Counted from the stretch's first letter, positions 35,098 through 44,662 are shown. The stretch: DNA of 64,000 nucleotides from Agromyces lapidis (GCF_009749405.1 NZ_WBIQ01000002.1:558001-622000); one strand, 5' to 3'. Notes: generated from the sequence alone by a model not told the origin. A program made the numbers and translations.

Positions 35098-36792
35098 TCA
35101 CTCGGCCCAGTCGACCCCGCCGACCTTGCGGTAGGCGATGCCGAGTTCGTCGAAGTGCGCCCCGAGCGCGCCGAGCCTGGCCAGGAAGCCGGCCTCGTCG
35201 CGCGCGTCGGCGGGTGACCAGGCGACCTCGGCGGTCGCGGCGATGCGCGGGAAGACCATGAACTCGAAGTCGGGCACCGTCTCGATCGTCTCGCTCCAGA
35301 GCGACGACGTCACCCCGAGGATCTGCTCGTCGGCGAGCTCGAGACCGCCGATCGTCGTCTCGGGGGTCCACGCGTACGCCTGCTCGAGCGTGATAGTGGC
35401 GGCCCACCTCGTGCCGAGCTCGGTGCCGAGCGGGCCGGCCGGGCGGTCGGGGTACATCATGTCGAGGTAGGTCACGTCGGCGGGCGCGAGGATGAGCCGC
35501 CCGCCCTGCTCGAGGAAGGACCGCGCCTGCCCGGCTGACTCGGGGTACGGCCGCACGGGCTCGTCGCGGCGGTTCGCCGGCATCTCGTGCGAGGCGGTCA
35601 GGTCCCAGTAGTGCCCGATGGTGCCGGGCGGCATCTCGTTCGAGGCGCCCATCTCGTGGTAGGCGATGACCGTCTTGCCGGTCGCGGCGCCGGCCTTCGT
35701 GATGCGACCGACGAGGTCGAGGAAGTCGTCGTGCGGGGTCGCGAGCGGCTCGTCGCCGCCGACGTGGATCCACGGGCCCGGCGTGAGTTCGGCGACCTCG
35801 CCGAGCACGTCGGCGAGGAACCGGTCGGTCGCCTCCGCCCGCTCGGGGGCGGCGCAGAGCGACGAGAAGCCGACCTCGATACCGGTGTACGGCTCGCGCG
35901 CGACCCCGTCGCAGTTCAGCTCGGCGTAGGCGCTGAGGGCGGCGTTCGTGTGGCCGGGCAGGTCGATCTCGGGCACGACGGTCACGAACCGCTCGGCGGC
36001 GTAGTCGACGATGCGCCGGTAGTCGGCCTTGGTGTAGAAGCCGCCGCCGTCGCCGCCGACCGAGGTCGACGCGCCGATGCCGGTGAGCTCGGGCCAGGAG
36101 TCGATCTGCAGCCGCCAGCCCTGGTCGTCGGTGAGGTGCAGGTGCAGCACGTTGAGCTTCAGCAGGGCGATGCGGTCGATGTGGTCGAGCAGGTCGCCCG
36201 GCTGCATGAAGTTTCGGGCGACGTCGACGAGCGAGGCGCGGTACTCGAAGCGCGGTGCGTCGGCGATCGATACGGCCGGCACCGTCCAGCCGCCGGCCGG
36301 GGTCGAGGCGGCCGTGCGCTCGATCTCGGGGGGCAGCAGCTGCCGCAGGGTCTGCGTGCCGCGGAAGAGCCCGGCGGCCGCAGGCGCGGTGATGCGCACG
36401 CCGTCGCGCCCGCTCTCGAAGGCATAGCCCTCCTCGCCTCCCGTCACCGACTCGTCGAGGGCGAGCACGATGTCGTCGCCGTCGGCCTCCGACGAAGCGG
36501 ATGCCTCGCCGCCGACCCGTTCGACCGGCAGCTCCCAGCCCGTGGCCGCGCGGGCGCCCTCGGCGAACGGGCGGACGGCACGTGCGGCCTCGTCGCCGTC
36601 GACGACGAAGCGGGTGCGCTCGGTGAGCGCGAACTCGCCGGCGTCGGTGGGCTCGAAGCTCACCGGGGCGGGCACGATGCCGGGCACGGGGTCTCCGTTC
36701 TCCCTCGAGGGGGTGCAGGCGGTCAGCGCGCCGAGCGCGACGGCGAGCGACAGGGCGATCAGGGCGGTGGAGCTGGAGTGGCGTCGTTGCAT
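35098..36792 (-). CDS. Secreted GH20 beta-N-acetylhexosaminidase lipoprotein
   Basis: A 564-residue enzyme. The signal peptide has lipobox LTAC, so it is anchored outside the cell. An N-terminal GH20b-like domain (about 40-185) precedes the catalytic barrel, with [25 protein letters not shown] and the catalytic Asp-Glu pair in HVGGDEP. It cleaves terminal beta-GlcNAc or beta-GalNAc from glycans, supplying the two amino-sugar importers. It lies next to them but is transcribed separately, in the opposite direction to the permease operon. Confidence 0.94.
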   Translation of the reverse strand: MQRRHSSSTALIALSLAVALGALTACTPSRENGDPVPGIVPAPVSFEPTDAGEFALTERTRFVVDGDEAARAVRPFAEGARAATGWELPVERVGGEASASSEADGDDIVLALDESVTGGEEGYAFESGRDGVRITAPAAAGLFRGTQTLRQLLPPEIERTAASTPAGGWTVPAVSIADAPRFEYRASLVDVARNFMQPGDLLDHIDRIALLKLNVLHLHLTDDQGWRLQIDSWPELTGIGASTSVGGDGGGFYTKADYRRIVDYAAERFVTVVPEIDLPGHTNAALSAYAELNCDGVAREPYTGIEVGFSSLCAAPERAEATDRFLADVLGEVAELTPGPWIHVGGDEPLATPHDDFLDLVGRITKAGAATGKTVIAYHEMGASNEMPPGTIGHYWDLTASHEMPANRRDEPVRPYPESAGQARSFLEQGGRLILAPADVTYLDMMYPDRPAGPLGTELGTRWAATITLEQAYAWTPETTIGGLELADEQILGVTSSLWSETIETVPDFEFMVFPRIAATAEVAWSPADARDEAGFLARLGALGAHFDELGIAYRKVGGVDWAE

Positions 36793-36943
36793 ACGTCCTC
36801 GCGAAAAGAAGGATTCTTGACGAAATGGCTCTGCCGGTCATCCTGCCACGTTCGGCATGCTGCGCGACAGCCCCAGCGAGGAGGCGGGATCCGTCCCGAG
36901 TCGTCGCGCGTCGCGCGCGGCGGCGGCTCGAGGCATCCATTGC

Positions 36944-36949
36944 TATGCT
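36944..36949 (+). promoter_or_regulatory. -10 element TATGCT of the riboswitch transcript
   Basis: An extended -10 (TGcTATGCT) ends 5 nt before the ZTP aptamer. No clear -35 is visible. Confidence 0.5.
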
Positions 36950-36954
36950 TGCGA

Positions 36955-37030
36955 GCGTCGCGACTGGCGTTGAGATGGATTCCCATCGGGGAGCGACTGC
37001 TACGGACCGACCGCACGCCTGGGCCGGTAC
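36955..37030 (+). ncRNA. ZTP (pfl) riboswitch aptamer upstream of glyA
   Basis: All landmarks of the ZTP aptamer are present. P1 pairs GTCGC (36957) with GCGAC (36993). The core is ACTGGCG, followed by a P2 hairpin GATGG/CCATC (36974-36987) and GGGGAGC. The 3' part has ACCG/CGGT pairing around CGCCTGGGC. CGCC (37016-37019) can pair with GGCG (36966-36969) as the pseudoknot. ZTP and ZMP accumulate when 10-formyl-THF is short; binding raises expression of one-carbon genes, here glyA and probably folD. The gap 36793-37097 holds this element and the GH20 leader. Confidence 0.95.
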
Positions 37031-37079
37031 GACTGCTTCCGCGCGAGTCGCGGAGGCAGCAACCCCACATAGGTCCGTA
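37001..37079 (+). promoter_or_regulatory. Putative riboswitch expression platform
   Basis: An 11-bp hairpin (37033-37043 with 37049-37059) follows the aptamer. TACGGACC (37001-37008), in the aptamer linker, is the exact complement of GGTCCGTA (37072-37079) just before the AAGGAG ribosome-binding site, so ligand binding could control a long-range pairing next to the start. No U-run follows the hairpin. Confidence 0.5.
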
Positions 37080-37097
37080 TGTCATAAGGAGCCAGTC

Positions 37098-38372
37098 TTG
37101 GCCGAATCCATCTTCAACGCGCCCCTCTCCGAGGTCGACCCCGAGATCGCCGAAGTTCTCGAACTCGAACTCGGGCGTCAGCGCGACTACCTCGAGATGA
37201 TCGCGAGCGAGAACTTCGTTCCGGTCTCCGTGCTCCAGTCGCAGGGCTCGGTGCTCACCAACAAGTACGCCGAGGGCTACCCGGGGCGCCGCTACTACGG
37301 CGGCTGCGAGTTCGTCGACGTCGCCGAGTCGCTCGCGATCGAACGGGCGAAGTCGCTCTTCGGCGCCGAGTACGCCAACGTGCAGCCCCACTCGGGTGCC
37401 ACCGCCAACGCGGCCGTGCTCTCGGCGATCGCCACCCCCGGCGACACCATCCTCGGTCTCGAGCTCGCCCACGGCGGCCACCTGACCCACGGCATGAAGC
37501 TCAACTTCTCGGGCAAGCTCTACAACGCCGTCTCGTACGGCGTCGACCCCGAGACCTTCCTCGTCGACATGAACGTCGTGCGCGACAAGGCCCTCGAGCA
37601 CCGCCCGCAGGTCATCATCGCCGGCTGGTCGGCGTACCCCCGCCACCTCGACTTCGCCGCGTTCCGTGCGATCGCCGACGAGGTCGGTGCGAAGCTGTGG
37701 GTCGACATGGCGCACTTCGCCGGTCTCGTCGCCGCGGGCCTGCACCCCTCGCCCGTGCCCTACGCCGACGTCGTCTCGTCGACCGTGCACAAGACGATCG
37801 GCGGCCCGCGCTCGGGCTTCATCGTCTCGCGCGACATGGAGCTCGCGAAGAAGCTGAACTCGAACGTGTTCCCCGGCCAGCAGGGCGGCCCGCTCATGCA
37901 CGTGATCGCCGCGAAGGCGACCGCGTTCAAGGTCGCCGCCTCGGCCGAGTTCAAGGACCGCCAGGAGCGCACCATCCGCGGCGCGCAGATCCTCGCGGCC
38001 CGTCTCACCGCCGACGACTCGCGCGCCGCCGGCGTCGACGTGCTCACGGGCGGCACCGACGTGCACCTCGTGCTCGCCGACCTCCGCAACTCGAAGATCG
38101 ACGGCCAGCAGGCCGAAGACCTCCTGCACGAGGCGCTCATCACCGTGAACCGCAACGCGGTGCCGTTCGACCCGCGCCCGCCGATGGTCACCTCGGGCCT
38201 GCGCATCGGCACGCCCGCGCTCGCCACCCGCGGCTTCGGCGACGCCGAGTTCACCGAGGTCGCCGACATCATCGCCCTCACGCTCCAGGGCGAGGCGGAT
38301 GTCACGGCGCTCCGCGCCCGCGTCGAGGCGCTCACGGCGGCGTTCCCGCTCTACCCCGGCCTGCAGCAGTAG
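37098..38372 (+). CDS. glyA: Serine hydroxymethyltransferase
   Basis: A 424-residue PLP enzyme interconverting serine plus THF and glycine plus 5,10-methylene-THF. Motifs: [37 protein letters not shown] and the PLP lysine in [12 protein letters not shown]. The TTG start at 37098 has AAGGAG 6 nt upstream; longer in-frame starts would read through the riboswitch. Expression is expected to rise with ZTP through the upstream aptamer. FolD follows 118 nt downstream. Confidence 0.96.
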   Translation: MAESIFNAPLSEVDPEIAEVLELELGRQRDYLEMIASENFVPVSVLQSQGSVLTNKYAEGYPGRRYYGGCEFVDVAESLAIERAKSLFGAEYANVQPHSGATANAAVLSAIATPGDTILGLELAHGGHLTHGMKLNFSGKLYNAVSYGVDPETFLVDMNVVRDKALEHRPQVIIAGWSAYPRHLDFAAFRAIADEVGAKLWVDMAHFAGLVAAGLHPSPVPYADVVSSTVHKTIGGPRSGFIVSRDMELAKKLNSNVFPGQQGGPLMHVIAAKATAFKVAASAEFKDRQERTIRGAQILAARLTADDSRAAGVDVLTGGTDVHLVLADLRNSKIDGQQAEDLLHEALITVNRNAVPFDPRPPMVTSGLRIGTPALATRGFGDAEFTEVADIIALTLQGEADVTALRARVEALTAAFPLYPGLQQ

Positions 38373-38378
38373 GCCCGT

Positions 38379-38407
38379 CGGGCGGGGCGGCCGAGCCGTC
38401 CCGCCCG
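38379..38407 (+). terminator. Hairpin between glyA and folD
   Basis: A 12-bp GC stem with one G-T pair (38379-38390 with 38396-38407), 6 nt after the glyA stop. It may end most glyA transcripts or only attenuate into folD. Confidence 0.6.
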
Positions 38408-38490
38408 CAACCGGTCGCCGCGCCCCACCGCCGGCGACCGCCCGCCACCATCCCGCCCCGTCGCATCCGATCGCCTCCGAGGGAGCACCC

Positions 38491-39375
38491 ATGACCGCCA
38501 TCACGCTCGACGGAGTCGCCACGGCGTCCGCCGTGAAGCACGAACTCGCCGCCCGCATCGAGATGCTGAAGACGCGCGGTCTCACCCCGGGCCTCGGCAC
38601 GCTGCTCGTCGGCGACGACCCGGCGTCCCGCTCGTACGTCGCAGGCAAGCACCGCGACTGCGCCGAGGTCGGCATCGAGTCGATCCGCGTCGACCTGCCC
38701 GCCTCGGCGACGTCCGCCGATGTGCGCGCGGCGATCCGCGACCTCAACAGCGCCGCCGAGGTGACCGGGTACATCGTGCAGCTGCCGCTGCCGGCCGGGC
38801 ACGATGAGAACGCGATGCTCGAGCTCATCGACCCCGACAAGGACGCCGATGGCCTGCACCCCACGAACCTCGGGCGGCTCGTGCTCGGCATCGAGGGCGA
38901 GCTCGCCTCGCCGCTGCCGTGCACCCCCGCCGGCATCGTCGAGATGCTCCAGCGCTACGACGTCCCGATCCGCGGTCAGCACGTCACCGTGATCGGGCGC
39001 GGCCTCACCGTCGGACGCCCGCTCGGCCTGCTGTTCACCCGCAAGGGGCTCGACGCGACCGTCACCCTGACGCACTCGCGCACGCAAGACCTCGCGGCGG
39101 AGGTGCGCCGCGCCGACATCGTGGTCGCGGCCGTCGGCGTGCCCCACCTCGTGAAGCCCGAGTGGATCAAGCCCGGTGCCGCAGTGCTCGACGTCGGCAT
39201 CACCCGCGTGCAGGATGAGGAGACCGGCAAGGGCCGGCTCACGGGCGACGTCGACCCCGGGGTCGCCGCGGTCGCCGGCCACCTCTCGCCGAACCCCGGC
39301 GGGGTGGGCCCGATGACCCGCGCGATGCTGCTCGCGAACGTCGTCAAGGCTGCGGAGCACCGCCTGGGCGCGTAA
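38491..39375 (+). CDS. folD: Bifunctional methylene-THF dehydrogenase/methenyl-THF cyclohydrolase
   Basis: A 294-residue folate enzyme linking 5,10-methylene-THF to 10-formyl-THF. It has the catalytic Lys in [21 protein letters not shown], the [11 protein letters not shown] motif, [11 protein letters not shown] for NADP and [10 protein letters not shown] near the end. GAGGGAGC precedes the ATG. It lies behind glyA and probably shares its riboswitch-controlled transcript. Confidence 0.96.
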   Translation: MTAITLDGVATASAVKHELAARIEMLKTRGLTPGLGTLLVGDDPASRSYVAGKHRDCAEVGIESIRVDLPASATSADVRAAIRDLNSAAEVTGYIVQLPLPAGHDENAMLELIDPDKDADGLHPTNLGRLVLGIEGELASPLPCTPAGIVEMLQRYDVPIRGQHVTVIGRGLTVGRPLGLLFTRKGLDATVTLTHSRTQDLAAEVRRADIVVAAVGVPHLVKPEWIKPGAAVLDVGITRVQDEETGKGRLTGDVDPGVAAVAGHLSPNPGGVGPMTRAMLLANVVKAAEHRLGA

Positions 39376-39405
39376 CCGCGCACCGCCCGTTCACCGGGTC
39401 GCAAC

Positions 39406-39426
39406 TGGCGCGCCACCGGCGCGCCA
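39406..39426. terminator. Hairpin after folD
   Basis: A 9-bp GC-only-type stem (TGGCGCGCC and its complement) with a 3-nt loop, 30 nt after folD and just before the neuA-like promoter. It could be a terminator or a promoter-region operator. Confidence 0.5.
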
Positions 39427-39437
39427 TTCGGGCTCCG

Positions 39438-39443
39438 TAGCCT
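39438..39443 (+). promoter_or_regulatory. -10 element TAGCCT, leaderless promoter of nonulosonic cassette
   Basis: TAGCCT is 6 nt before the ATG at 39450, and no ribosome-binding site is present. Confidence 0.65.
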
Positions 39444-39449
39444 GCCCGC

Positions 39450-40685
39450 ATGGTCGAGCCGCACCCCGAACTGCACGACGTCGCCGTGGCGATCATCCCG
39501 GCGCGCGGTGGCTCGAAAGGGCTGCCGGGCAAGAACCTCATGCGCCTCGGCGGCGTCTCCCTCGTCGGGCGCGCGGTCGCCGCGGCGCGAGCGGCGCGAA
39601 CCGTCGGCACCGTGATCGTCTCGACCGACGACGAGGAGATCGCACGGGTCGCCCGCGCGGCCGGGGCGGAGGTCGTCGATCGTCCGGCCGAGCTCGCGGG
39701 GGACGCCGCCGCGTCGGAGTCGGCGCTGCTGCACGCGCTCGACGAGCTCTACGACGGGGTCGCTGCGCCGCCCGTGACCCTGTTCGTCCAGGCGACCTCG
39801 CCGTTCATCGATCCCTCCGACCTCGACGCCGCGGTCACCCGGGTCGCGAGCCACGAGGCCGACAGCGTGTTCGCGGCCGTCGAGAGTCACGCGTTCCTCT
39901 GGCGCGCCGCGGGTGACGGCGCCGTGTTCGGCGCCAACCACGATGCCGCCGTGCGCCGTCGCAGGCAGGACCGGGAGCCCGAGTACCGCGAGACCGGCGC
40001 ATTCACGGCGATGCGGACGGCGGGCTTCCGCGCAGCGCGGCACCGGTTCTTCGGGCGCATCGCCCCGCAACTGGTGCCCGCGCTGCACGGCGTCGACATC
40101 GACACGGCCGCCGACCTCGTCGTCGCGAAGGCGCTCGTCGAGCTCATCGACCGTCCGGCCGGCGCCATCGACGTCGACGCGGTCGTCACCGACTTCGACG
40201 GCGTGCACACCGATGACACCGCCTGGGTCGACACCGATGGACGCGAGCTCGTGCGGGTGAGCCGCAGCGACGGCCAGGGCGTCGCCCGCCTGCGCGCCGC
40301 GCGGGTGCCGGTGCTCGTCCTGTCGGCCGAGGAGAACCCGGTCGTCGCCGCACGGGCGGCCAAGCTCCGGGTCGAGGTGATCCAGGGCGTCCGCGACAAG
40401 GGACCGGTGCTCGCCGAATGGGCGGCGGCACGCGGCATCCCGCTCGAACGCATCGCGTACCTCGGCAACGACGTCGGCGACCTGCCCGCGCTCGCCCTCG
40501 TCGGCTGGCCGGTGGCCGTGGCCGACGCCGTGCCGGTCGTGCGCGAGGCCGCGCGCGTCGTGCTCGAAGCGCGCGGCGGGGCCGGCGCGGTGCGCGAACT
40601 CGCCGAACTCGTCCTTGCGGCGCGCCCCGCCGCGCCCGCATCGAGCCCGTCACCACGAACCGAACACGAGGGAGCACTCGCATGA
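39450..40685 (+). CDS. Bifunctional acylneuraminate cytidylyltransferase and HAD phosphatase
   Basis: A 411-residue fusion. Residues about 10-230 are a NeuA-type CMP-nonulosonate synthetase (IPARGGSKGLPGKNL for CTP, QATSPF). Residues about 243-395 are a KdsC/HAD-III phosphatase (DFDGVHTDD, Lys in KGPVLAEW, GNDVGDLPAL), which would dephosphorylate the 9-phosphate of the sugar acid before activation. The gene heads a three-gene cassette, overlapping neuB-like by ATGA. Which nonulosonic acid is made (Neu5Ac, Kdn, legionaminic or pseudaminic type) cannot be decided from sequence. Confidence 0.9.
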   Translation: MVEPHPELHDVAVAIIPARGGSKGLPGKNLMRLGGVSLVGRAVAAARAARTVGTVIVSTDDEEIARVARAAGAEVVDRPAELAGDAAASESALLHALDELYDGVAAPPVTLFVQATSPFIDPSDLDAAVTRVASHEADSVFAAVESHAFLWRAAGDGAVFGANHDAAVRRRRQDREPEYRETGAFTAMRTAGFRAARHRFFGRIAPQLVPALHGVDIDTAADLVVAKALVELIDRPAGAIDVDAVVTDFDGVHTDDTAWVDTDGRELVRVSRSDGQGVARLRAARVPVLVLSAEENPVVAARAAKLRVEVIQGVRDKGPVLAEWAAARGIPLERIAYLGNDVGDLPALALVGWPVAVADAVPVVREAARVVLEARGGAGAVRELAELVLAARPAAPASSPSPRTEHEGALA

Positions 40686-41560
40686 CCGCCATCCGCATCG
40701 GCCGATCCGTGATCGGCCCGGGGCATCCCGTCTACGTGATCGGTGAGATCGGCCTCAACCACAACGGCGATGTCGAGATCGCCAAGCGCCTCATCGACGT
40801 CGCCGCCGAGTCGGGGGCGCAGGCCGTCAAGTTCCAGAAGCGCACTCCCGAGATCGCGACGCCCGAGCACATGCGGGATGTCCCGCGCGAGACGCCGTGG
40901 GGCACGATGAGCTACCTCGAGTACCGGCACCGTGTCGAGTTCGGCGAAGCCGAGTACCTCGACATCGCCTCGTACGCGATGCGCGCGGGACTCGACTGGT
41001 TCGCCTCCCCGTGGGACGTGCCGTCGGTCGAGTTCCTCGAGCGGCTCGACGTCGCAGCGCACAAGGTCGCCTCGGCTTCGGTGACCGACCTCGCGCTCCT
41101 CGCGGCGATCGCGGCGACGGGCAAGCCGGTCATCTGCTCGACCGGGATGTCGACGCTCGAGGAGATCGACCGGGCGGTCGAGGTGCTCGGCACCGAGCGG
41201 CTCGTGCTGCTGCACGCGACCTCCAGCTACCCGATGCCGCCCGAGGAGGCGAACCTCCGCACGATCGACACGCTCAGAGGCCGCTATCCGGGAGTGCCGA
41301 TCGGCTACTCGGGGCACGAGCGGGGCCTCCAGATCTCGCTCGCCGCGGTCGCGCTCGGCGCGGTCGCCGTCGAGCGGCACATCACGCTCGATCGGGCGAT
41401 GTGGGGCTCTGACCAGGCGGCCTCGCTCGAGCCGACCGGCTTCGAGCACCTCGTGCGCGACATCCGGGTCATCGGCGAGGCGATGGGCGACGGCGTGAAG
41501 CGCGTGTTCCCCGGCGAGGAGGCGCCGCGAGCGAAGCTCCGCCGGGTGCCCGCGCTGTGA
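40682..41560 (+). CDS. NeuB-family nonulosonic acid synthase lacking the SAF domain
   Basis: A 292-residue PEP-condensing synthase: GEIGLNHNGDVEIAKRLID, AVKFQKRT, ICSTGMSTLEEI, GYSGHE, HITLDRAMWGSD and QAASLEP, all in the TIM-barrel domain. Classical NeuB proteins have about 340 residues with a C-terminal SAF (antifreeze-like) domain that covers the partner active site; here the protein ends at the linker. It overlaps both neighbouring genes by 4 nt. It would condense PEP with a hexosamine or mannose-type precursor. Confidence 0.9.
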   Translation: MTAIRIGRSVIGPGHPVYVIGEIGLNHNGDVEIAKRLIDVAAESGAQAVKFQKRTPEIATPEHMRDVPRETPWGTMSYLEYRHRVEFGEAEYLDIASYAMRAGLDWFASPWDVPSVEFLERLDVAAHKVASASVTDLALLAAIAATGKPVICSTGMSTLEEIDRAVEVLGTERLVLLHATSSYPMPPEEANLRTIDTLRGRYPGVPIGYSGHERGLQISLAAVALGAVAVERHITLDRAMWGSDQAASLEPTGFEHLVRDIRVIGEAMGDGVKRVFPGEEAPRAKLRRVPAL

Positions 41561-42873
41561 GCCGGGCGCGTCGACGGCTCGTCGTCGTCGCCGACTCGGA
41601 CTCGTACGTGAAGTGGGGCGCGGCGTTCGCCTCGCGCCTGCCCGCCGGGTGGGAAGCCGAGCTCGTGGTTGTGACGACGCCGGTGCTGCCGAGCGAACGG
41701 CAGCTGTCCGCCGCGCTCGACGGCACCGGGTTCTCGAGGGGTGCGGTCCGACGGCTGAGCCTCGACGGACTCGCCGCGCGACTCGAGATCCGCAGGCCCG
41801 ACGCGGTGCTGCTCGCGCTGCGCGGGCCCCTCGTGCGCGTGGTCGCGCCGATCGTCGGCGCACTGCCCGGCCGCCCGGTGATCATGAGCGGGTTCCCCGG
41901 GCTCACGATCCCCGCCGAGCCGAAGGCGATCGTCTACCGCGAGCAGGTCGACCTGATCGTGCTGCACAGCCGGCGGGAGGTGCGCGAGTTCCGCGCGAAC
42001 GCGCTCGCACTCGAGGTGCCGGTCGAGTTCGGCCTCGCGACCCTGCCGTTCCTTTCGGCGCGCGATCGCGCGCTCGCGACACCGGGGGCGGATGCCACGG
42101 GCCCGTCGCCGGCGGCCACCGACGAGCCGCACGGCGGCGACCTCGTCTTCGCGGCGCAGGCGAAGGTTCCCGCGGAGCGGGAGGACCGGGTGCGGATGCT
42201 GGGCTGGCTCATCGAGGCTGCTCGGCGGCGGCCGGCTCGTCGGGTCGTCGTGAAGGTGCGCGCCCGCCGGGGGGAGGCGCAGACGCACGCCGAGGTGCAC
42301 GACTACGCCGAGCTCCTCGCCGACCCCGAGGTGCAGGACGCGCTTGGCGGCCCGCCGCCGCCGAACCTGGTCGTGCTCGACGGGCCGATGTCGCGGTGTC
42401 TCGACGACGCCGCCATGCTCGTCACCGTCAGTTCGACCGCGGCGCTCGAGGCGGTCGCGGCGGGGGTGCCCGCGGTCGTCGTCGACGAGTTCGGCGTCGA
42501 GCCGAGGCTCATCAACACCGTGTTCGAGGGCAGCGGGCTCCTCGCCGGGGCCGACGCGATCACCGGGTGGGCGCCGCGGCGGCCCGATCCGGCCTGGCTC
42601 GCCGACAACTACTTCCACGGCGGGGCGGTCGACGACTGGGCCGACCGGCTCGATGAACTCCTGCTCCTCCGGGCGGCCGGCGCGCTGCCGTTCCGGAAGC
42701 GTCGCCACAATCTTGCCGGGGGAGCGCTGCGGCGGGCGTTCGAGCGCAAGCGCATGCTCGGGCACTTCGACCGCTCGTTCACGGGTGCCGTCTCGATGCT
42801 GGTCGCCCGCCCGGTGCGCTGGGTCGTGCGTCGCGTGCGTCGTGTGCGCGCCTCGCGTCGGTTATTCGCCTGA
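41557..42873 (+). CDS. Putative nonulosonic-acid/polysialic-type glycosyltransferase (DUF6716-like)
   Basis: A 438-residue protein with a GT-B-like layout: an N-terminal Rossmann-like half, and a C-terminal half with LVTVSSTAALEAVAAGVPAVVVDEFG, a pattern like the donor-sugar site of GT-B and capsule transferases. The C-terminus is strongly basic ([14 protein letters not shown]), suiting membrane contact. The gene is coupled by GTGA to the NeuB-like gene, so I infer transfer of the CMP-activated sugar to a surface polymer. It resembles proteins filed as DUF6716 putative glycosyltransferases, recalled and not searched. The 3' end overlaps the convergent gene by 12 nt. Confidence 0.7.
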   Translation: MSRARRRLVVVADSDSYVKWGAAFASRLPAGWEAELVVVTTPVLPSERQLSAALDGTGFSRGAVRRLSLDGLAARLEIRRPDAVLLALRGPLVRVVAPIVGALPGRPVIMSGFPGLTIPAEPKAIVYREQVDLIVLHSRREVREFRANALALEVPVEFGLATLPFLSARDRALATPGADATGPSPAATDEPHGGDLVFAAQAKVPAEREDRVRMLGWLIEAARRRPARRVVVKVRARRGEAQTHAEVHDYAELLADPEVQDALGGPPPPNLVVLDGPMSRCLDDAAMLVTVSSTAALEAVAAGVPAVVVDEFGVEPRLINTVFEGSGLLAGADAITGWAPRRPDPAWLADNYFHGGAVDDWADRLDELLLLRAAGALPFRKRRHNLAGGALRRAFERKRMLGHFDRSFTGAVSMLVARPVRWVVRRVRRVRASRRLFA

Positions 42874-43398
42874 GGCGGTGTGCTCCTCGACGTGCGCGAG
42901 GTAGGCGGCGGCGTTGCGGCGGATGCCGTCGCGCTCCGCATCGGAGAGTTCGCGGCGCACCTTCGCGGGGACGCCCGCGACGAGCGAGCCCGGAGGCACG
43001 ACCGTGCCCTCGAGCACGACCGCACCCGCGGCGACGAGCGAGCCCTCTCCGATGACGGCGCCGTTGAGCACCGTGGCCGACATGCCGATGAGGCAGTCGT
43101 CCTCGACGGTGCAGCCGTGCAGCACGGCGCCGTGACCGACCGAGACGCCCCGTCCCACCGTGAGCGGGTACCCGGCGTCGACGTGGCACACGACCGTGTC
43201 CTGCAGGTTCGAGTCGGCGCCGAGCACGATCGGCTCGGCCTCGGCGCGGAGCACCGCGTTGTACCAGACGCTCGAGCCCTCCTCGAGGTGCACGTCGCCG
43301 ACGATCACCGCGCCGGGCGCGACGAACGCCGAGTCGGCGATCACGGGGGCCGGGATGCCGGCGAGGGAGATGATGCGGGCTGAGGGGTCTGCGGCCAT
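42862..43398 (-). CDS. Gamma-carbonic anhydrase-like hexapeptide-repeat protein
   Basis: A 178-residue left-handed beta-helix protein with repeated hexapeptides and three candidate zinc His residues in VVCHVDAGYP and SVGHGAVLHGC, as in the YrdA/PaaY/gamma-carbonic anhydrase group. Enzyme activity is plausible but unproven in many members. The ATG follows TAGGCT by 6 nt (leaderless). Confidence 0.9.
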   Translation of the reverse strand: MAADPSARIISLAGIPAPVIADSAFVAPGAVIVGDVHLEEGSSVWYNAVLRAEAEPIVLGADSNLQDTVVCHVDAGYPLTVGRGVSVGHGAVLHGCTVEDDCLIGMSATVLNGAVIGEGSLVAAGAVVLEGTVVPPGSLVAGVPAKVRRELSDAERDGIRRNAAAYLAHVEEHTASGE

Positions 43399-43404
43399 GT
43401 CTCG

Positions 43405-43410
43405 AGCCTA
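43405..43410 (-). promoter_or_regulatory. -10 element TAGGCT of the gamma-carbonic anhydrase-like gene
   Basis: TAGGCT is 6 nt before the ATG. It overlaps the last codons of the amino-acid permease gene. Confidence 0.6.
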
Positions 43411-44655
43411 TCGACGGCGGCGGGCGATCGTGATGAGCCGCCAGCAGACGCCGAGGGCGACGACCACGAGACCGGCGATGATCGAGACCGGCGGAAGCGT
43501 GGCGACGAGTACGAGGCATCCGATCGCCCCGGCCGCAGAGAGCGCTCGGGGAACCCGGCGCTCGCCGGCCGGCTGCGTGAGTGCGGCGAGGTTCGCGACG
43601 AGGTAGTAGCCGAGTACGCCGAACGACGAGAATCCGATGGCCTCGCGGAGGTCGACGGTGAGCACGAGCGCGACGATCGCCACGGCCACGACGATCTCGG
43701 CGACGTGCGGAACGCGCGTGCGAGGGTGCACCGCGGCGAGGGGGTGCGGCAGCTCGCCGTCGCGCGCCATGGCGAGGGCGGTGCGACCGATTCCGGCGAG
43801 GAGGGCGAGCAGCGCGCCGAGCGCCGCGACGGCCGCGGCCAGCCGGACGAGCGGTGCCGCGGCGGGCCACCCCGCGGTCTCGACGAGATCGACGAGCGGG
43901 GCGGTCGAGCCGGCGAGCGCCGGGGCGCCGAGCGTCGCGAGCAGCACGAGCGCGACGAGCGCGTAGAGCGCGAGCGCGCAGGCGAAGGCGATCCAGATCG
44001 CCTTCGGGATGGTGCGTGCGGGGTCGCGCACCTCTTCGCCGAGGGTCGCGATGCGGGCGTAGCCCGCGAAGGCGAAGAACAGGAGGCCCGCCGACTGCAG
44101 GACGCCGGTCCATCCCGAGTCGAGGAGTCCGTCGAGTGGGATGCCGCGTTGCACCAGCGCGCCGCTGCCGGCGGCGATGACGAGCAGCAGCACGAGCACG
44201 ACGAAGCCCACGATGATCGCCGCGGCCCTGGCCGTTCGGGTGATGCCGCGGAGGTTCACCGCGGCCAGGGCGATGACCGCGGCCGCGGCGAGCGGTCGCT
44301 GCCACTCGCTCGGTGCGAGATAGGCGGCGAAGGTCATCGCCATGGCGGCGCAGCTCGCGGTCTTCCCGATCACGAAGCCCCATCCGGCGAGGAAGCCGGG
44401 CCATGCGCCGAGCCGTTCGCGGCCGTAGCGGTAGGCCCCTCCCGACTCGGGGTACCGTGCCGCGAGCTGGGCGGTCGAACTCGCATTGGCGAACGCGACG
44501 AACCCGGCGATCGCGAGTCCGATGACGAGACCGCCGCCCGCGGCCGCCGCGGCCGGGGCGAACACGGTGAAGACGCCCGCCCCGATCATCGCGGCGAGCC
44601 CGATCACGACGGCGTCGCGCACGCCGAGGCGTCTGGCGAGTGAGGGTGGCGTCAC
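43408..44655 (-). CDS. APC-family amino acid permease
   Basis: A 415-residue membrane transporter with 12 predicted helices and the APC hallmark at the N-terminus (VIGLAAMIGAGVFTVFAPA), a GGAYRYGRERLG loop, and LGEEVRDPARTIPKAI after helix 6. The substrate is a neutral or basic amino acid or amine, undetermined. The GTG at 44655 follows TAGAGT by 7 nt, so it is probably leaderless; the longer open frame upstream overlaps the divergent ybaK promoter. About 10 nt separate its stop from the gamma-carbonic anhydrase start. Confidence 0.92.
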   Translation of the reverse strand: MTPPSLARRLGVRDAVVIGLAAMIGAGVFTVFAPAAAAAGGGLVIGLAIAGFVAFANASSTAQLAARYPESGGAYRYGRERLGAWPGFLAGWGFVIGKTASCAAMAMTFAAYLAPSEWQRPLAAAAVIALAAVNLRGITRTARAAAIIVGFVVLVLLLVIAAGSGALVQRGIPLDGLLDSGWTGVLQSAGLLFFAFAGYARIATLGEEVRDPARTIPKAIWIAFACALALYALVALVLLATLGAPALAGSTAPLVDLVETAGWPAAAPLVRLAAAVAALGALLALLAGIGRTALAMARDGELPHPLAAVHPRTRVPHVAEIVVAVAIVALVLTVDLREAIGFSSFGVLGYYLVANLAALTQPAGERRVPRALSAAGAIGCLVLVATLPPVSIIAGLVVVALGVCWRLITIARRRR

Positions 44656-44662
44656 GGGCCGA

